In this document: positions 1 to 8,343 of the stretch, piece by piece
How positions within the stretch are numbered: the stretch's first letter is position 1
How the letters are laid out: each line of letters starts with the position of its first letter
Assembly (NCBI RefSeq): GCF_900115775.1
Contig: NZ_FOXS01000001.1
Location: 1,426,001 to 1,490,000 of the forward strand
DNA: 64,000 bases
Direction: 5' to 3'
DNA from: Hymenobacter arizonensis
GTDB taxonomy: Bacteria > Bacteroidota > Bacteroidia > Cytophagales > Hymenobacteraceae
The notes under the pieces: generated by a model
What the model saw: the letters and a program-made list of their open reading frames with translations, nothing else
Told to the model about the DNA's origin: nothing
Databases searched by the model: none
Program-made: the position numbers and the translations under genes

Positions 1-206
1 CCGTCGGCGCCCAGGTCCAGGGCGTGCTGCACCCCGCGCCAGCTGCTGGGCGGCCGGAAGTTGAAGGGGCTGATGGGTGTGAAAAAGCCCGAGCCGGCGT
101 GGCCCAGAATCAACAGCTTGGGGTTGGCAACGGGCGCAGATTGGCCCATGAGGCACGTGCTGGCCAGCAGCATAAGGCCGGCAAATAGAAAAAAAGCTGT
201 TCGCAT
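1..206 (-). CDS. Glycerophosphodiester phosphodiesterase family protein, N-terminal fragment
   Basis: Only the first 68 codons are in the window; the gene continues past base 1. The start ATG at 206 opens a hydrophobic signal peptide (residues 1-23), so the product is probably exported. It is followed by LLILGHAGSG and then GVQHALDLGADG. This resembles the start of GDPD-family enzymes, where a His-Arg/Ala-Gly motif after the first strand is catalytic and an ALxxGADGVE segment follows. Those enzymes split glycerophosphodiesters into glycerol-3-phosphate and an alcohol. With so little sequence the family call is tentative, and the usual HRG is HAG here. Confidence 0.6.
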   Translation of the reverse strand, partial: MRTAFFLFAGLMLLASTCLMGQSAPVANPKLLILGHAGSGFFTPISPFNFRPPSSWRGVQHALDLGAD

Positions 207-292
207 AAAAAGGGCCACTGGCGCGTGTCGGTGGCCCTCTGAACGGCAAAATCCTGGCAGGGTTGAGCCTGCTCGCTAACTCTAGCCGGGCT

Positions 293-985
293 CTACTTTT
301 GCAAAACAGGCACTTCCTCTTCTGCAGGGTCCTGGTGCAAGACAGGGGCCTCTAGCACGTTGCGGGGCACCCCCAGCAAGCCAAACAGGAAAGTAAAGGC
401 CACCACCAGCCAGATGGAGGCCCATACATCACCCAGGTAGTGGGCTCCCAGCACCATGCGGCCCAGACCAATGAGCACGGGCAGCACCAGCAACGGCTTC
501 TGCCAGCGCGGGAAGGCCACCGCCAGCGGCCAGAATAAGCTGAAATAAACGGCGGTGTGCGTCGAAGGAAAGGAATCGTTGTGCGGCCCGGGCTGCCACA
601 GACCCGTGCCCGCGTAGCCCGAATCGAACAGGACCTCGGGCCGGAGGCGGTGCACTACCCCTTTCAGCACCTTGGCCGTCACCATGCTGAACTCGTGCGT
701 TAGCAGCAGAATCAGAAACAGAGTAGCCTGCGGGCGTCGGAGCACGTAGCGGCCCACCACAAAGGCTGCCCCGAGCAGCAAGAAAAAAAACGGGATGCCC
801 AGCAGGCGGGTCATCAGCACATCGTGAACGGCATCGGCTGCGGAAGTCAGCTCGCCAAAAAACGGGGCCAGCCAGCCGAAATTAGCCCGAATGAACAGCG
901 CCAGCGGCTGGTCGAGAAACAGTATACACAGCCCGCAGGCCGGCACGGTTACGGCCGTGAACAGGAGAAACTGGCGTAATGTCAT
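293..985 (-). CDS. PAP2-family membrane phosphatase
   Basis: A 230-residue integral membrane protein with about five to six hydrophobic segments. The three PAP2 (type 2 phosphatidic acid phosphatase) motifs are present: K-x6-RP at residues 108-116, PSTH at 140-143 (usual PSGH) and R-x5-H-x3-D at 176-186, giving the catalytic His pair. The family removes phosphate from lipid phosphates such as phosphatidic acid or undecaprenyl pyrophosphate; the substrate here cannot be told. The start at 985 (MTLRQF) is preferred because the longer frame to 1042 runs into an inverted repeat arm (1011-1025) and lacks coding character. Confidence 0.85.
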   Translation of the reverse strand: MTLRQFLLFTAVTVPACGLCILFLDQPLALFIRANFGWLAPFFGELTSAADAVHDVLMTRLLGIPFFFLLLGAAFVVGRYVLRRPQATLFLILLLTHEFSMVTAKVLKGVVHRLRPEVLFDSGYAGTGLWQPGPHNDSFPSTHTAVYFSLFWPLAVAFPRWQKPLLVLPVLIGLGRMVLGAHYLGDVWASIWLVVAFTFLFGLLGVPRNVLEAPVLHQDPAEEEVPVLQK

Positions 986-1010
986 TCGGGAATAAGTTCT
1001 GGCGTGGTCG

Positions 1011-1161
1011 CCCACCGCGTTAACCTCACCCCTGCCGGGCACGGCCCCTAATCCCCTCTCCCGTGGAGAGGGGGAACTAGTCCTAGTTTTAGCTCTAAAA
1101 ACTAGAATTAGAAGCTAATCCCTCCTCTCCACGGGATAGGGGGTTAGGTTGACGCGGTGGG
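1011..1161. repeat. Intergenic inverted repeat, CCCCTCTCC...GGAGAGGGG family (copy 1)
   Basis: Nested inverted repeat between the PAP2 and aspartate kinase genes. Outer arms 1011-1025 and 1147-1161 pair with one mismatch. Inner arms around 1047-1077 and 1119-1148 each contain a smaller palindrome of the form CCTCTCCcgtGGAGAGG. The spacer is AT-rich with short CTAG-containing palindromes. The same core occurs in the 2571-2801 repeat. It ends 16 bases from the aspartate kinase stop. Confidence 0.8.
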
Positions 1162-1176
1162 ACAAGAGGGCTCAAA

Positions 1177-2553
1177 TCAGCTCATGGCCGAATTTAAAGC
1201 CACAATGGCGGGCTTGTACTCTTCACGGCCAACAATAAACTGAATGTTGACCTTGCGCAGCGCAAACCCAGCACTCCGAATATTAATTCCCGCTTCGGCC
1301 AGGGCCCCTGCGGCCCGGGCCAGCAGGCCGGGCTCGTCAATGTTGGAGCCGATGAGGCAGACCAGGGCTGCGTTTTCGATGGTCACCATTTCGTACTTGG
1401 CTTCCAGGGCAGCTACCAGTTCGGGTTGCAGGTCCTTTTCCCAGATGAGCAGCGTGATGCTATTGGCGCTGGTGGCTTTGAAAATGTAACTGACATTGGA
1501 GTCGAAGAACGTCTGCATCAGCTGCAGGTCGAAACCGGCCGTGCCTACCATCAAAGGGTCGTGAATGTCAATGAGCACGACTTTATCGGTGCCGGTGATG
1601 ACTTCGATGTGCTTGCGGGCCGACACGTAGTCGCGGGTGATGAGCGTGCCGGGGTGCTCGGGCTCGAAGGTGTTCTTGATGCGCAGGTTGATGGCATTGA
1701 TTTCGAGCGGCTTCGAGGCCTTGGGGTGAATGGCCTCCATGCCCACGTCGGCGAGCTGGTCGGCCACGTCGTAGTTGGTGAAGCCCACGGGGCGGCAGTT
1801 ATCCAGGCCCACAAGGTTGGGGTCGGCGGAGCAGAGGTGGTATTCTTTGTGAATAATGGCCTCTTCGGGGTGCACGGCCACGGCTATCTTGCTGAATGTG
1901 ACCTCGGAATAGCCGCGGTCGAACTCGCGCATGATGCCTTCGGTGCCCTTGGTGTAGCCGGTAGCGATGCAGATGGTGTTGGCAAAGTCGATGCCGGCGA
2001 AGGTCTGCCTGATGCGTTCGTCGATGGTGAGGGCCTGGGCGTCGTCGAAGCCGCTGAGGTCGACCAGGGTGGCATTTACGCCGCGGTTTTGCAGGATGTT
2101 GACGGAGTTGAACGCCGAATGCGACTCCCCTATCGAGGCCAGAATTTCGCGGGCTGCCTGCAGAATATTAGCGCTGTTGACGTAGCCCGAGGCCAGCACG
2201 TTGGTGAGGCTTTCCAAGTATGTTTGGGCCTGGTTGATGCGCTGCTGAATGAAGGCATCGGCCACAGCCAAGTCGAGGCCCAGGGGTTCGTAGGCCTTGT
2301 TCAACTCCTGCAGTTGGGTGGCTACTTCCTGCAGCGCCTGCCGAAACTCCTGGTGCTGGGTGATGCGGTGGTAGACGCCGGGAGCGCCGGTTTTCTTGTT
2401 CTCCAGCAGCCAGTTGGTGACGTTGGCGTAGGCCGAGACGACGAAAATGCGGTTGTATAAGTCCTGGCCTTTCCGGTTGTGGAAGATGATGTTGTCGAGG
2501 ACGTCGGCGAAGGCGGTCATGGAGGTGCCGCCGATTTTTTCTACTGTGAGCAC
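1177..2553 (-). CDS. Aspartate kinase (Ask_Ect-like clade)
   Basis: 458 residues. Aspartokinase phosphorylates L-aspartate, the first step toward lysine, threonine and methionine. The N-terminus has KIGGTSM (residues 6-12, a variant of the KFGGTSV phosphate-binding motif). Mid-protein FDRGYSEVTF, HLCSADPNLVG and MEAIHPKA are substrate-binding segments of the family, and the C-terminal ~140 residues look like ACT regulatory domains. The N-terminus and the segment around FDRGYSE resemble, from memory, the specialised aspartokinase of ectoine clusters more than LysC/ThrA. No ectABC genes are in the window. The start is GTG at 2553, supported by the conserved N-terminal VEKIGGTSM. Confidence 0.88.
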   Translation of the reverse strand: MLTVEKIGGTSMTAFADVLDNIIFHNRKGQDLYNRIFVVSAYANVTNWLLENKKTGAPGVYHRITQHQEFRQALQEVATQLQELNKAYEPLGLDLAVADAFIQQRINQAQTYLESLTNVLASGYVNSANILQAAREILASIGESHSAFNSVNILQNRGVNATLVDLSGFDDAQALTIDERIRQTFAGIDFANTICIATGYTKGTEGIMREFDRGYSEVTFSKIAVAVHPEEAIIHKEYHLCSADPNLVGLDNCRPVGFTNYDVADQLADVGMEAIHPKASKPLEINAINLRIKNTFEPEHPGTLITRDYVSARKHIEVITGTDKVVLIDIHDPLMVGTAGFDLQLMQTFFDSNVSYIFKATSANSITLLIWEKDLQPELVAALEAKYEMVTIENAALVCLIGSNIDEPGLLARAAGALAEAGINIRSAGFALRKVNIQFIVGREEYKPAIVALNSAMS

Positions 2554-2570
2554 GGAATAATGTAGGTCGC

Positions 2571-2801
2571 CCTCCGCGCCGGAACCTCACCCCCGGCCCC
2601 TCTCCAAAAGAGAGGGGAGCCACGGCGGCACGGCTTGGCCAGAATGAGCTTTTGTAAAAAATGCGAAGGTCATTTAAGCAAATGAATGCTCAAACGACCT
2701 GCAAGGTAAAATTAGAAAACAGGAAAAGGGCTTAAAATCCGAGCCGCCGTGGCTCCCCTCTCTTTTGGAGAGGGGCCGGGGGTGAGGTTCCGGCGCGGAG
2801 G
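2571..2801. repeat. Perfect 59-bp inverted repeat flanking a 113-bp spacer
   Basis: Arms 2571-2629 and 2743-2801 are exact reverse complements over 59 bases. Each holds an inner palindrome CCCCTCTCCaaaaGAGAGGGG-like stem. The spacer 2630-2742 is AT-rich and noncoding; it lies upstream of the aspartate kinase (start 2553) and may hold its promoter. The right arm ends 8 bases from the PIG-L gene stop. Shares its core with the 1011-1161 repeat. Confidence 0.92.
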
Positions 2802-2809
2802 ACGTCAAC

Positions 2810-5491
2810 CTATTGCACCTTTTCCTTCCCGTAGGAAATCATGTTCGTTATCAACCGAAACGCACCGGGGACACCGGCCGGCAGCTCCCGAAACAGCGAC
2901 AGGCCCGTGTAGATGTAGTGTCCTTTGCCGTAGTCAGCCACCAGAATGGCGCTTTCCTTGGGTTTCTCGCCGGGGTCGCCACTGCTGATAATGGTTTGGT
3001 ACTTGGGGTCCCAGGAGCTGGGGTAGTAGAGGCCTTGCTCCTGCACCCAGCCTTTGAAGTCCTGCTCGGTGATTTTGTTGGGGAAGTTGAGCAGCGGGTG
3101 CTGGGGCTTGAGGAAAGTGACTGGGGCGTCTTCCACGGTCACCCGGTCGCTGCTCAGCTTCATGGGGTACGGGCCGATTTCGGGCAACACGGTGCCGCGG
3201 GCTACCACGTACTGCACGATGACATTGCCACCCTGCTCGATGTATTTGAGGATTTCGGGCTGCTGGGACTTGAGGCGGTCCACGGTATTGTAGGCCCGGA
3301 TGCCGACCACGAGGGCATCGAATTTCTTGAGGTTGGCGGCGGTGAGCTCTAGCGGGTTCACCATGGTCACGTTGTAGCCGATTTGGCGCAGGGCGTCGGG
3401 CACTTCGTCGCCAGCGCCCATGAGGTAGGCCACGTTCTGGCCGCGCCGCTTGAGGTCGACTTTCACCAGCGGAGACACGGCCTCAGGAAAGAGAAACTGC
3501 GTGGGGATGTGCGGGTAGACTATGGGTTGGATGCCGCGCGAATACTTCTGACCTTCTACCGTGGCGGTGGCGCGCAGCTCGGAGTGACCGGAAGCGGCGG
3601 TGGCGCTGGGCTGCACCTGGAAGTCCACAGTCAGCTCCTGGTCTTTATTGGCGAGGGTGAAGGGCACGGTGGCGGGCTCGCTCTTCCAGCCGGCGGGCAG
3701 GGCGAGGGCCAAGTTGCCACTCACCCCGGCGCGCCCGGCGCGGAGGGTGACGGGCACGGTCTTGGGCTTGTTGTCGGCGAAGACGTAGGAGCGAGCGGGC
3801 GGCAGGTTCACCATTACAGGTGGCACCACGGCCAGGGGCTGGTACAACTCGCCAAGGACGGGGTCGGTGTGCTTGTATAGAACCGGGACGTATAGGGAGT
3901 ACTGCTGGCCCTCCACTTCCATAGAGGCTAGAACAGAGGCGTTAGACTCATTCTCTGGCATACCTATAAGCTCTTGCCTGGTCGGTTTGAGAAAGTTCCT
4001 GCTGACCTGAATACTTGGCTTTTGAGGCACTCCATTAGAAGAAGCAGAGGTGCTCATGCTCTTGCTCATAATTTCTGCGACCAGTACAGAATCCGGCAAC
4101 TGATACATACCAACGCTGCTGGGCAGCCTCAACCAGTATGGCTGGGAGGTACCCACTTTTTTATTAATAGTGAGACCTGCAGTAAAACTTATTGCTTTCC
4201 CAGTAAGCAGTGGCTTCTGCATCACGGTATCAAACATTGTCATAAAACCGCTTACCCGTTTGAGAGTAATTTCTTTCTGCGAACGGTTCAGCACTACTAT
4301 TGCAACACTCATTTTTTGTCCTGCTACCACTAAAGGTTCCGCAGCAGTTGCTGTTATGCTCAAGCCGAGGCAAGCAGCAATTAGTTTTTGCACCTCACGC
4401 GACTTCTCGATTAGAATCATTTTCTGTTCCCTCGTTGCCCCAACATCCGGGGTTTTAGAAGGAGTTTGCTTCGCTTGAAGTAGCTGTTTCACCAACTCAT
4501 TCAGCTTAAACAACCCCGCCACACTGGCGCTTGGGTTACTGGCGTCATACTTACGAATCAGCTCACCTACCGCATTTTCGATGGCTGTGCCACCGGACAC
4601 GCGTTTCCAAGTCTGGTCAATTCCTTCGAATAAATCCGTCTTGGCTGGCGTGCCTTTCAGCGGCTGGAAATACTCCAGCGCCTCGCCCCGCGTAGCCGCC
4701 GAGCCGAAGCCCTGGCTGCGGTGGTTGGAGCGGCTGCGGGCCGCGATTTCGCCGTAGCTCTGGCCCAGCAGCGGGTTGTAGCCGCCGGCGTCGAGCTTGA
4801 GGTAGCCGTCCATATTTTCGCCGGGCTTCACGAAAAAGCTGCCAGAGTTCCAAAACAAGCGTTTGGGCTGCCAGGCCTGCACATACTTAAGCTGCTCGGG
4901 GAAGCGCTTGGGGTCGCCGGCGGCGTCGAAGGCTTCGGCGGCGAGGATGGCGCTGGCGGTGTGGTGGCCGTGGCCGCCGCGGCCATCGGTGGGGAAGCGG
5001 GTGATGAGCACATCGGGCCGACGCTGGCGGATAACCCACACCATGTCGGCGAGCACCTGTTCCTTGTCCCAGATGCGGAAGGTTTCCTCTGGGGTTTTCG
5101 AGAAGCCGAAGTCGTTGGCGCGGGTGAAGAACTGCTGGCCGCCGTCGGTGCGCCGGGCCGCGAGCAGCTCCTGCGTGCGGATGACGCCGAGGCCTTCGCG
5201 CAGCTCGGGGCCGATGAGGTTCTGGCCACCGTCGCCGCGGGTGCAGCTCAGGTAGCCGGTTTCGAGCAGGCGCTCATTGGCCAGGTAGGCAATGAGGCGG
5301 GTGTTTTCGTCGTCGGGGTGAGCGGCGATGTAGAGGACCGAGCCGAGGACGTTGAGCTTCTTCAGGCCCAACAGGATTTCCGAGGAAGTGTAGGTCTTGG
5401 GCGTTTGGGCCTTCGATTCGGTGAAGGCGGCAGAGTTGAGGACAGCAAATGCCGCGAGGTAGCGAGCAGCGGAGCGGAGGTTGAAACGCAT
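2810..5491 (-). CDS. PIG-L family deacetylase with C-terminal glutamine-amidotransferase-like domain
   Basis: 893 residues with an N-terminal signal peptide (about 1-29), so exported. The PIG-L/LmbE N-acetyl-sugar deacetylase domain spans about residues 48-290. Zinc ligands are visible as AHPDDE (57-62) and HGHH (174-177), and RGDGGQN is also typical. The C-terminal ~200 residues (FDALVVGIRAYN..., IEQGGNVIVQY) resemble a class I glutamine-amidotransferase/ThuA fold, an architecture I know from Bacteroidota proteins of 800-900 residues. The middle (about 3880-4620) is visibly more AT-rich than both ends. Substrate unknown; a periplasmic or surface glycan role is inferred. Confidence 0.85.
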   Translation of the reverse strand: MRFNLRSAARYLAAFAVLNSAAFTESKAQTPKTYTSSEILLGLKKLNVLGSVLYIAAHPDDENTRLIAYLANERLLETGYLSCTRGDGGQNLIGPELREGLGVIRTQELLAARRTDGGQQFFTRANDFGFSKTPEETFRIWDKEQVLADMVWVIRQRRPDVLITRFPTDGRGGHGHHTASAILAAEAFDAAGDPKRFPEQLKYVQAWQPKRLFWNSGSFFVKPGENMDGYLKLDAGGYNPLLGQSYGEIAARSRSNHRSQGFGSAATRGEALEYFQPLKGTPAKTDLFEGIDQTWKRVSGGTAIENAVGELIRKYDASNPSASVAGLFKLNELVKQLLQAKQTPSKTPDVGATREQKMILIEKSREVQKLIAACLGLSITATAAEPLVVAGQKMSVAIVVLNRSQKEITLKRVSGFMTMFDTVMQKPLLTGKAISFTAGLTINKKVGTSQPYWLRLPSSVGMYQLPDSVLVAEIMSKSMSTSASSNGVPQKPSIQVSRNFLKPTRQELIGMPENESNASVLASMEVEGQQYSLYVPVLYKHTDPVLGELYQPLAVVPPVMVNLPPARSYVFADNKPKTVPVTLRAGRAGVSGNLALALPAGWKSEPATVPFTLANKDQELTVDFQVQPSATAASGHSELRATATVEGQKYSRGIQPIVYPHIPTQFLFPEAVSPLVKVDLKRRGQNVAYLMGAGDEVPDALRQIGYNVTMVNPLELTAANLKKFDALVVGIRAYNTVDRLKSQQPEILKYIEQGGNVIVQYVVARGTVLPEIGPYPMKLSSDRVTVEDAPVTFLKPQHPLLNFPNKITEQDFKGWVQEQGLYYPSSWDPKYQTIISSGDPGEKPKESAILVADYGKGHYIYTGLSLFRELPAGVPGAFRLITNMISYGKEKVQ

Positions 5492-5521
5492 GAGCGAAGA
5501 AACAGGATTCGGGCCGTGAAG

Positions 5522-6346
5522 TTACCGCACACCCGCTGGGCGAATGGCCCAATTGCGCCGACGGTTCTTTTCAGTAAAGACTACTGGAGCAATCCAGGCA
5601 AAAGATTGCCACCTGCCGAAACGATAACATGCTCCCCAATCGGTAGCAGCCACTATACGGGCCGCTGCCAAAGCAAGCGAATCATAGGGGAGGCCACAGC
5701 TTTTTACCAGTACTACGCTACAACTACGCCCGGTGCTATCAGGAGTAAACTGTACGAATACTCGCTTTTGGGCAGATGCTTTTTGCTTGGGTACACTTGC
5801 CCATTTAATGGATTGATGAAGCCTATTAAAGAATTCGGCTCCTCCCCCCGGCGGGCCCGCTTCCTGACAGGCTGTATTATCAAATGTCTGCTGCTTAACT
5901 AAACGACCCACTTCGAATGTCAAGAGCCAATCCTTTTGATAGATTGATGCATACCCCATTTGCTCGTAGCGGAGTAATTCTCCCAGCACTACATCTAAGT
6001 TGCCCGATACCCAAACAGCGGGCACACGGCCTTGCCTATCAAGCGTAAACCAACGCCTCAAGTCAATTACCGAACGGGGCTTCTCACCGCATACGGTCAC
6101 ATTAAGCAGAAAAAGTTGGTCGTCTTCCAGCAGCCAAGTGGCCTCGTAACCTCGCCAGCAGGCGGTTGAAAAGTTAAGTTCTGTCGGACGTGCGGGCAAT
6201 TTCTCAAGCCACGATTCTAATGGGTTTGAATGGAGGCGCAAGGTGTCACCATGATAAACCAATAAATCTGGCGCTTGAGCTGTTGCCCAACCAAAATGAG
6301 GCAGCAGCCAGATTAGTAAACCAAAAACACCAGTTAAGCGGCTCAT
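5522..6346 (-). CDS. Secreted protein with TonB C-terminal-like domain
   Basis: 274 residues from the start at 6346 (MSRLTG), with an N-terminal hydrophobic signal ending near WATAQA. The last ~90 residues (RVFVQFTPDSTG...SLALAAARIV) resemble the small C-terminal domain of TonB-like proteins: a strand with xVxxxIxxDG-like pattern, then a helix of the xALRVV type. There is no N-terminal anchor plus proline-rich linker, so it is not a classical energy transducer. The gene is clearly more AT-rich than its neighbours. It lies 30 bases upstream of the PIG-L gene on the same strand. Function unknown. Confidence 0.65.
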   Translation of the reverse strand: MSRLTGVFGLLIWLLPHFGWATAQAPDLLVYHGDTLRLHSNPLESWLEKLPARPTELNFSTACWRGYEATWLLEDDQLFLLNVTVCGEKPRSVIDLRRWFTLDRQGRVPAVWVSGNLDVVLGELLRYEQMGYASIYQKDWLLTFEVGRLVKQQTFDNTACQEAGPPGGGAEFFNRLHQSIKWASVPKQKASAQKRVFVQFTPDSTGRSCSVVLVKSCGLPYDSLALAAARIVAATDWGACYRFGRWQSFAWIAPVVFTEKNRRRNWAIRPAGVR

Positions 6347-6518
6347 GGCAGGTTGGGCTTGTGAGGTATAAACCAAATAAAGAGTTTGGAATTGGAACTA
6401 CCACGGCCCAGGCGCAACATCCCATCGCGTGGGCACGTCTTTACCCCGACCAGAACCCATAGGCCCGGATACTGGTTAGTTCATGCTCAAGCCGCTCGAT
6501 GCGGCGTTTCCCCATTCT

Positions 6519-8243
6519 ATGACGCCAATCTTTTCCCGCGTAACCCTGCCAGTGCTGCTGGCTGCTACGCTACTCTCCTCTTGCGCCCGCCGGCCCCAGG
6601 CCACTACCACTGCGGCAACTACCGCCATCAGCACGCCCGCGCCGGAGGTTATTACCGAGCCCGAATCGAAGCCGACTCCTGTTGCCACCCCGGCGCCGGT
6701 GGGCGACTTAAGCACATCCCAATGGTATCTGAAAGACCCCCGGCTTGACAAAGTGCCCGGCGTGGGCGCCACCCGCACCTACGAGGAGCTCCTGAAAAAC
6801 CGCACCCCTGGCCCGGTCATTGTGGCGGTGATTGACTCGGGCATCGATACTGCCCACGTCGACCTGAAAGGCATGCTTTGGACCAACACCAAGGAAATCC
6901 CGGGTAACGGCATCGACGACGACAAGAACGGCTACATCGACGACGTGCACGGCTGGAACTTTCTGGGTGGCCCCGATGGCCGCAATATCAACGCCGAAAC
7001 CCTGGAAGTGACCCGCATAGTAGCCGCAGGCCGCAAGCGCTTTAAAGGCAAAACCGCCGCCACGGTAAAGCCCACCGAAAAGGCAGACTATGCCCTTTAT
7101 GTGAAAGCGGAGAAAACCTACAAAACCCGCCTGGCTGAGGAAACTGAGCGCTTCCAACAAGTAGAAGGCATGGCCGGGCCGCTCACCATGATGGTTGACA
7201 ACATGAAGCAGGCCCTGGGCGTTACCACCCTTGACACCACGGCCCTGCGCAATGCCAAAACCGATGACCCCAACTTGCAGCGCGCCGTGGGCGGCATGCT
7301 CGACATGATGCGCCAGACGGGTGCCAGCGATGCCGACGACCTGCTGAAGCAGCTGAACGAAGGCGTGAAGCAAGAGCGCAGCATGCTCGAAAACTCGCTC
7401 AACCTGAGCTTCGACCCGCGCGCCGACATCGTGAAGGACAACCCTAATGACCTGACCCAGCGCTACTACGGCAACAACGACATCCAAGGCCCCGACCCCA
7501 CGCATGGCACCCACGTGTCGGGCATCATCGCGGCCGTGCGCGACAACAACCTTGGCGTTATGGGCATTGCGCCTAACCCCGTGCGCATCATGACCGTGCG
7601 GGCCGTGCCCGATGGCGACGAGCGCGACAAGGACGTAGCCAATGCCATCCGCTACGCCGTGGACAATGGTGCGCAGATTATCAACATGAGCTTTGGCAAG
7701 GAATTTTCGCCGCAGCGCCAGGCTGTGGAAGCGGCCTTCAAATACGCTGCCAGCAAAAACGTGCTGCTGGTGCACGCCGCCGGCAATGAAAACGCCAACC
7801 TCGATGTTACCAACAACTATCCGGCGTCGTTCTACATGAACAACACCGCCGTGCCCAACCTGCTCACGGTGGGCGCTTCCGGCCCGCGCATCAACGCCCA
7901 GTTACCCGCCAACTTCTCGAACTACAGCAAGAAGGCGGTAGATGTATTTGCCCCCGGCGTGGCCATCTTCAACACGCTGCCCGGCAGCACCTTTGGCAAC
8001 GAAAGCGGCACCAGCATGGCCTCGCCTGTCACGGCCGGCGTAGCCGCGGTGCTTAAGTCGTATTTCCCCAAGCTGAGTGCCGCCGATTTGAAGCGCATCA
8101 TCATGCAATCAGCCCAGGTACACCGCACGCAAGTGCAGGTGCCCGGCACCGACAAGAAGGCTGACTTCTCAACGCTGTCAGTGACAGGAGGCATTGTGGA
8201 TATGTACGAGGCCGTGAAGCTAGCACAGAAGTCGGCGCTGTAG
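6519..8243 (+). CDS. Subtilisin-like serine protease (S8), lipoprotein
   Basis: 574 residues from ATG 6519; the upstream in-frame start at 6483 would place residues before the signal. Residues 1-22 form a lipoprotein signal with LLSSC (Cys22), followed by a Thr/Ala/Pro-rich linker. The S8 catalytic triad is complete: Asp106 in VIDSGID, His near 329 in HGTHVSG, Ser near 499 in GTSMASP. Between Asp and His there is a charged, helical insertion of roughly 190 residues, much longer than in secreted subtilisins. The protein is expected on the periplasmic or outer face of a membrane. It converges on the SDR gene across a 40-bp palindrome. Confidence 0.93.
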   Translation: MTPIFSRVTLPVLLAATLLSSCARRPQATTTAATTAISTPAPEVITEPESKPTPVATPAPVGDLSTSQWYLKDPRLDKVPGVGATRTYEELLKNRTPGPVIVAVIDSGIDTAHVDLKGMLWTNTKEIPGNGIDDDKNGYIDDVHGWNFLGGPDGRNINAETLEVTRIVAAGRKRFKGKTAATVKPTEKADYALYVKAEKTYKTRLAEETERFQQVEGMAGPLTMMVDNMKQALGVTTLDTTALRNAKTDDPNLQRAVGGMLDMMRQTGASDADDLLKQLNEGVKQERSMLENSLNLSFDPRADIVKDNPNDLTQRYYGNNDIQGPDPTHGTHVSGIIAAVRDNNLGVMGIAPNPVRIMTVRAVPDGDERDKDVANAIRYAVDNGAQIINMSFGKEFSPQRQAVEAAFKYAASKNVLLVHAAGNENANLDVTNNYPASFYMNNTAVPNLLTVGASGPRINAQLPANFSNYSKKAVDVFAPGVAIFNTLPGSTFGNESGTSMASPVTAGVAAVLKSYFPKLSAADLKRIIMQSAQVHRTQVQVPGTDKKADFSTLSVTGGIVDMYEAVKLAQKSAL

Positions 8244-8247
8244 GGTT

Positions 8248-8336
8248 TTCGCACAGAGTTAAAAGAGGTAAGGGGAGTTTCACGGAGCCAATGCTTCTCC
8301 GTGAAACTCCCCTTACCTCTTTTAACTCTGTGCGAA
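8248..8336. repeat. Perfect 40-bp-arm palindrome between convergent genes
   Basis: Arms 8248-8287 and 8297-8336 are exact reverse complements over 40 bases with a 9-base loop. It begins 4 bases after the protease stop and ends 7 bases before the SDR stop on the other strand. It could act as a two-way terminator stem, although it lacks a clean U-tract. Confidence 0.95.
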
Positions 8337-8343
8337 ATGGATG

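Noticed and set aside
1426..2460. Long plus-strand open frame of 344 residues
   Set aside because: It is the antisense shadow of the aspartokinase gene; the Val/Gly/His-rich, low-complexity protein has no family pattern.
4721..5902. Plus-strand open frame of 393 residues over the PIG-L gene start
   Set aside because: It crosses the start of the PIG-L gene and the next gene in antisense, with no recognisable domain.
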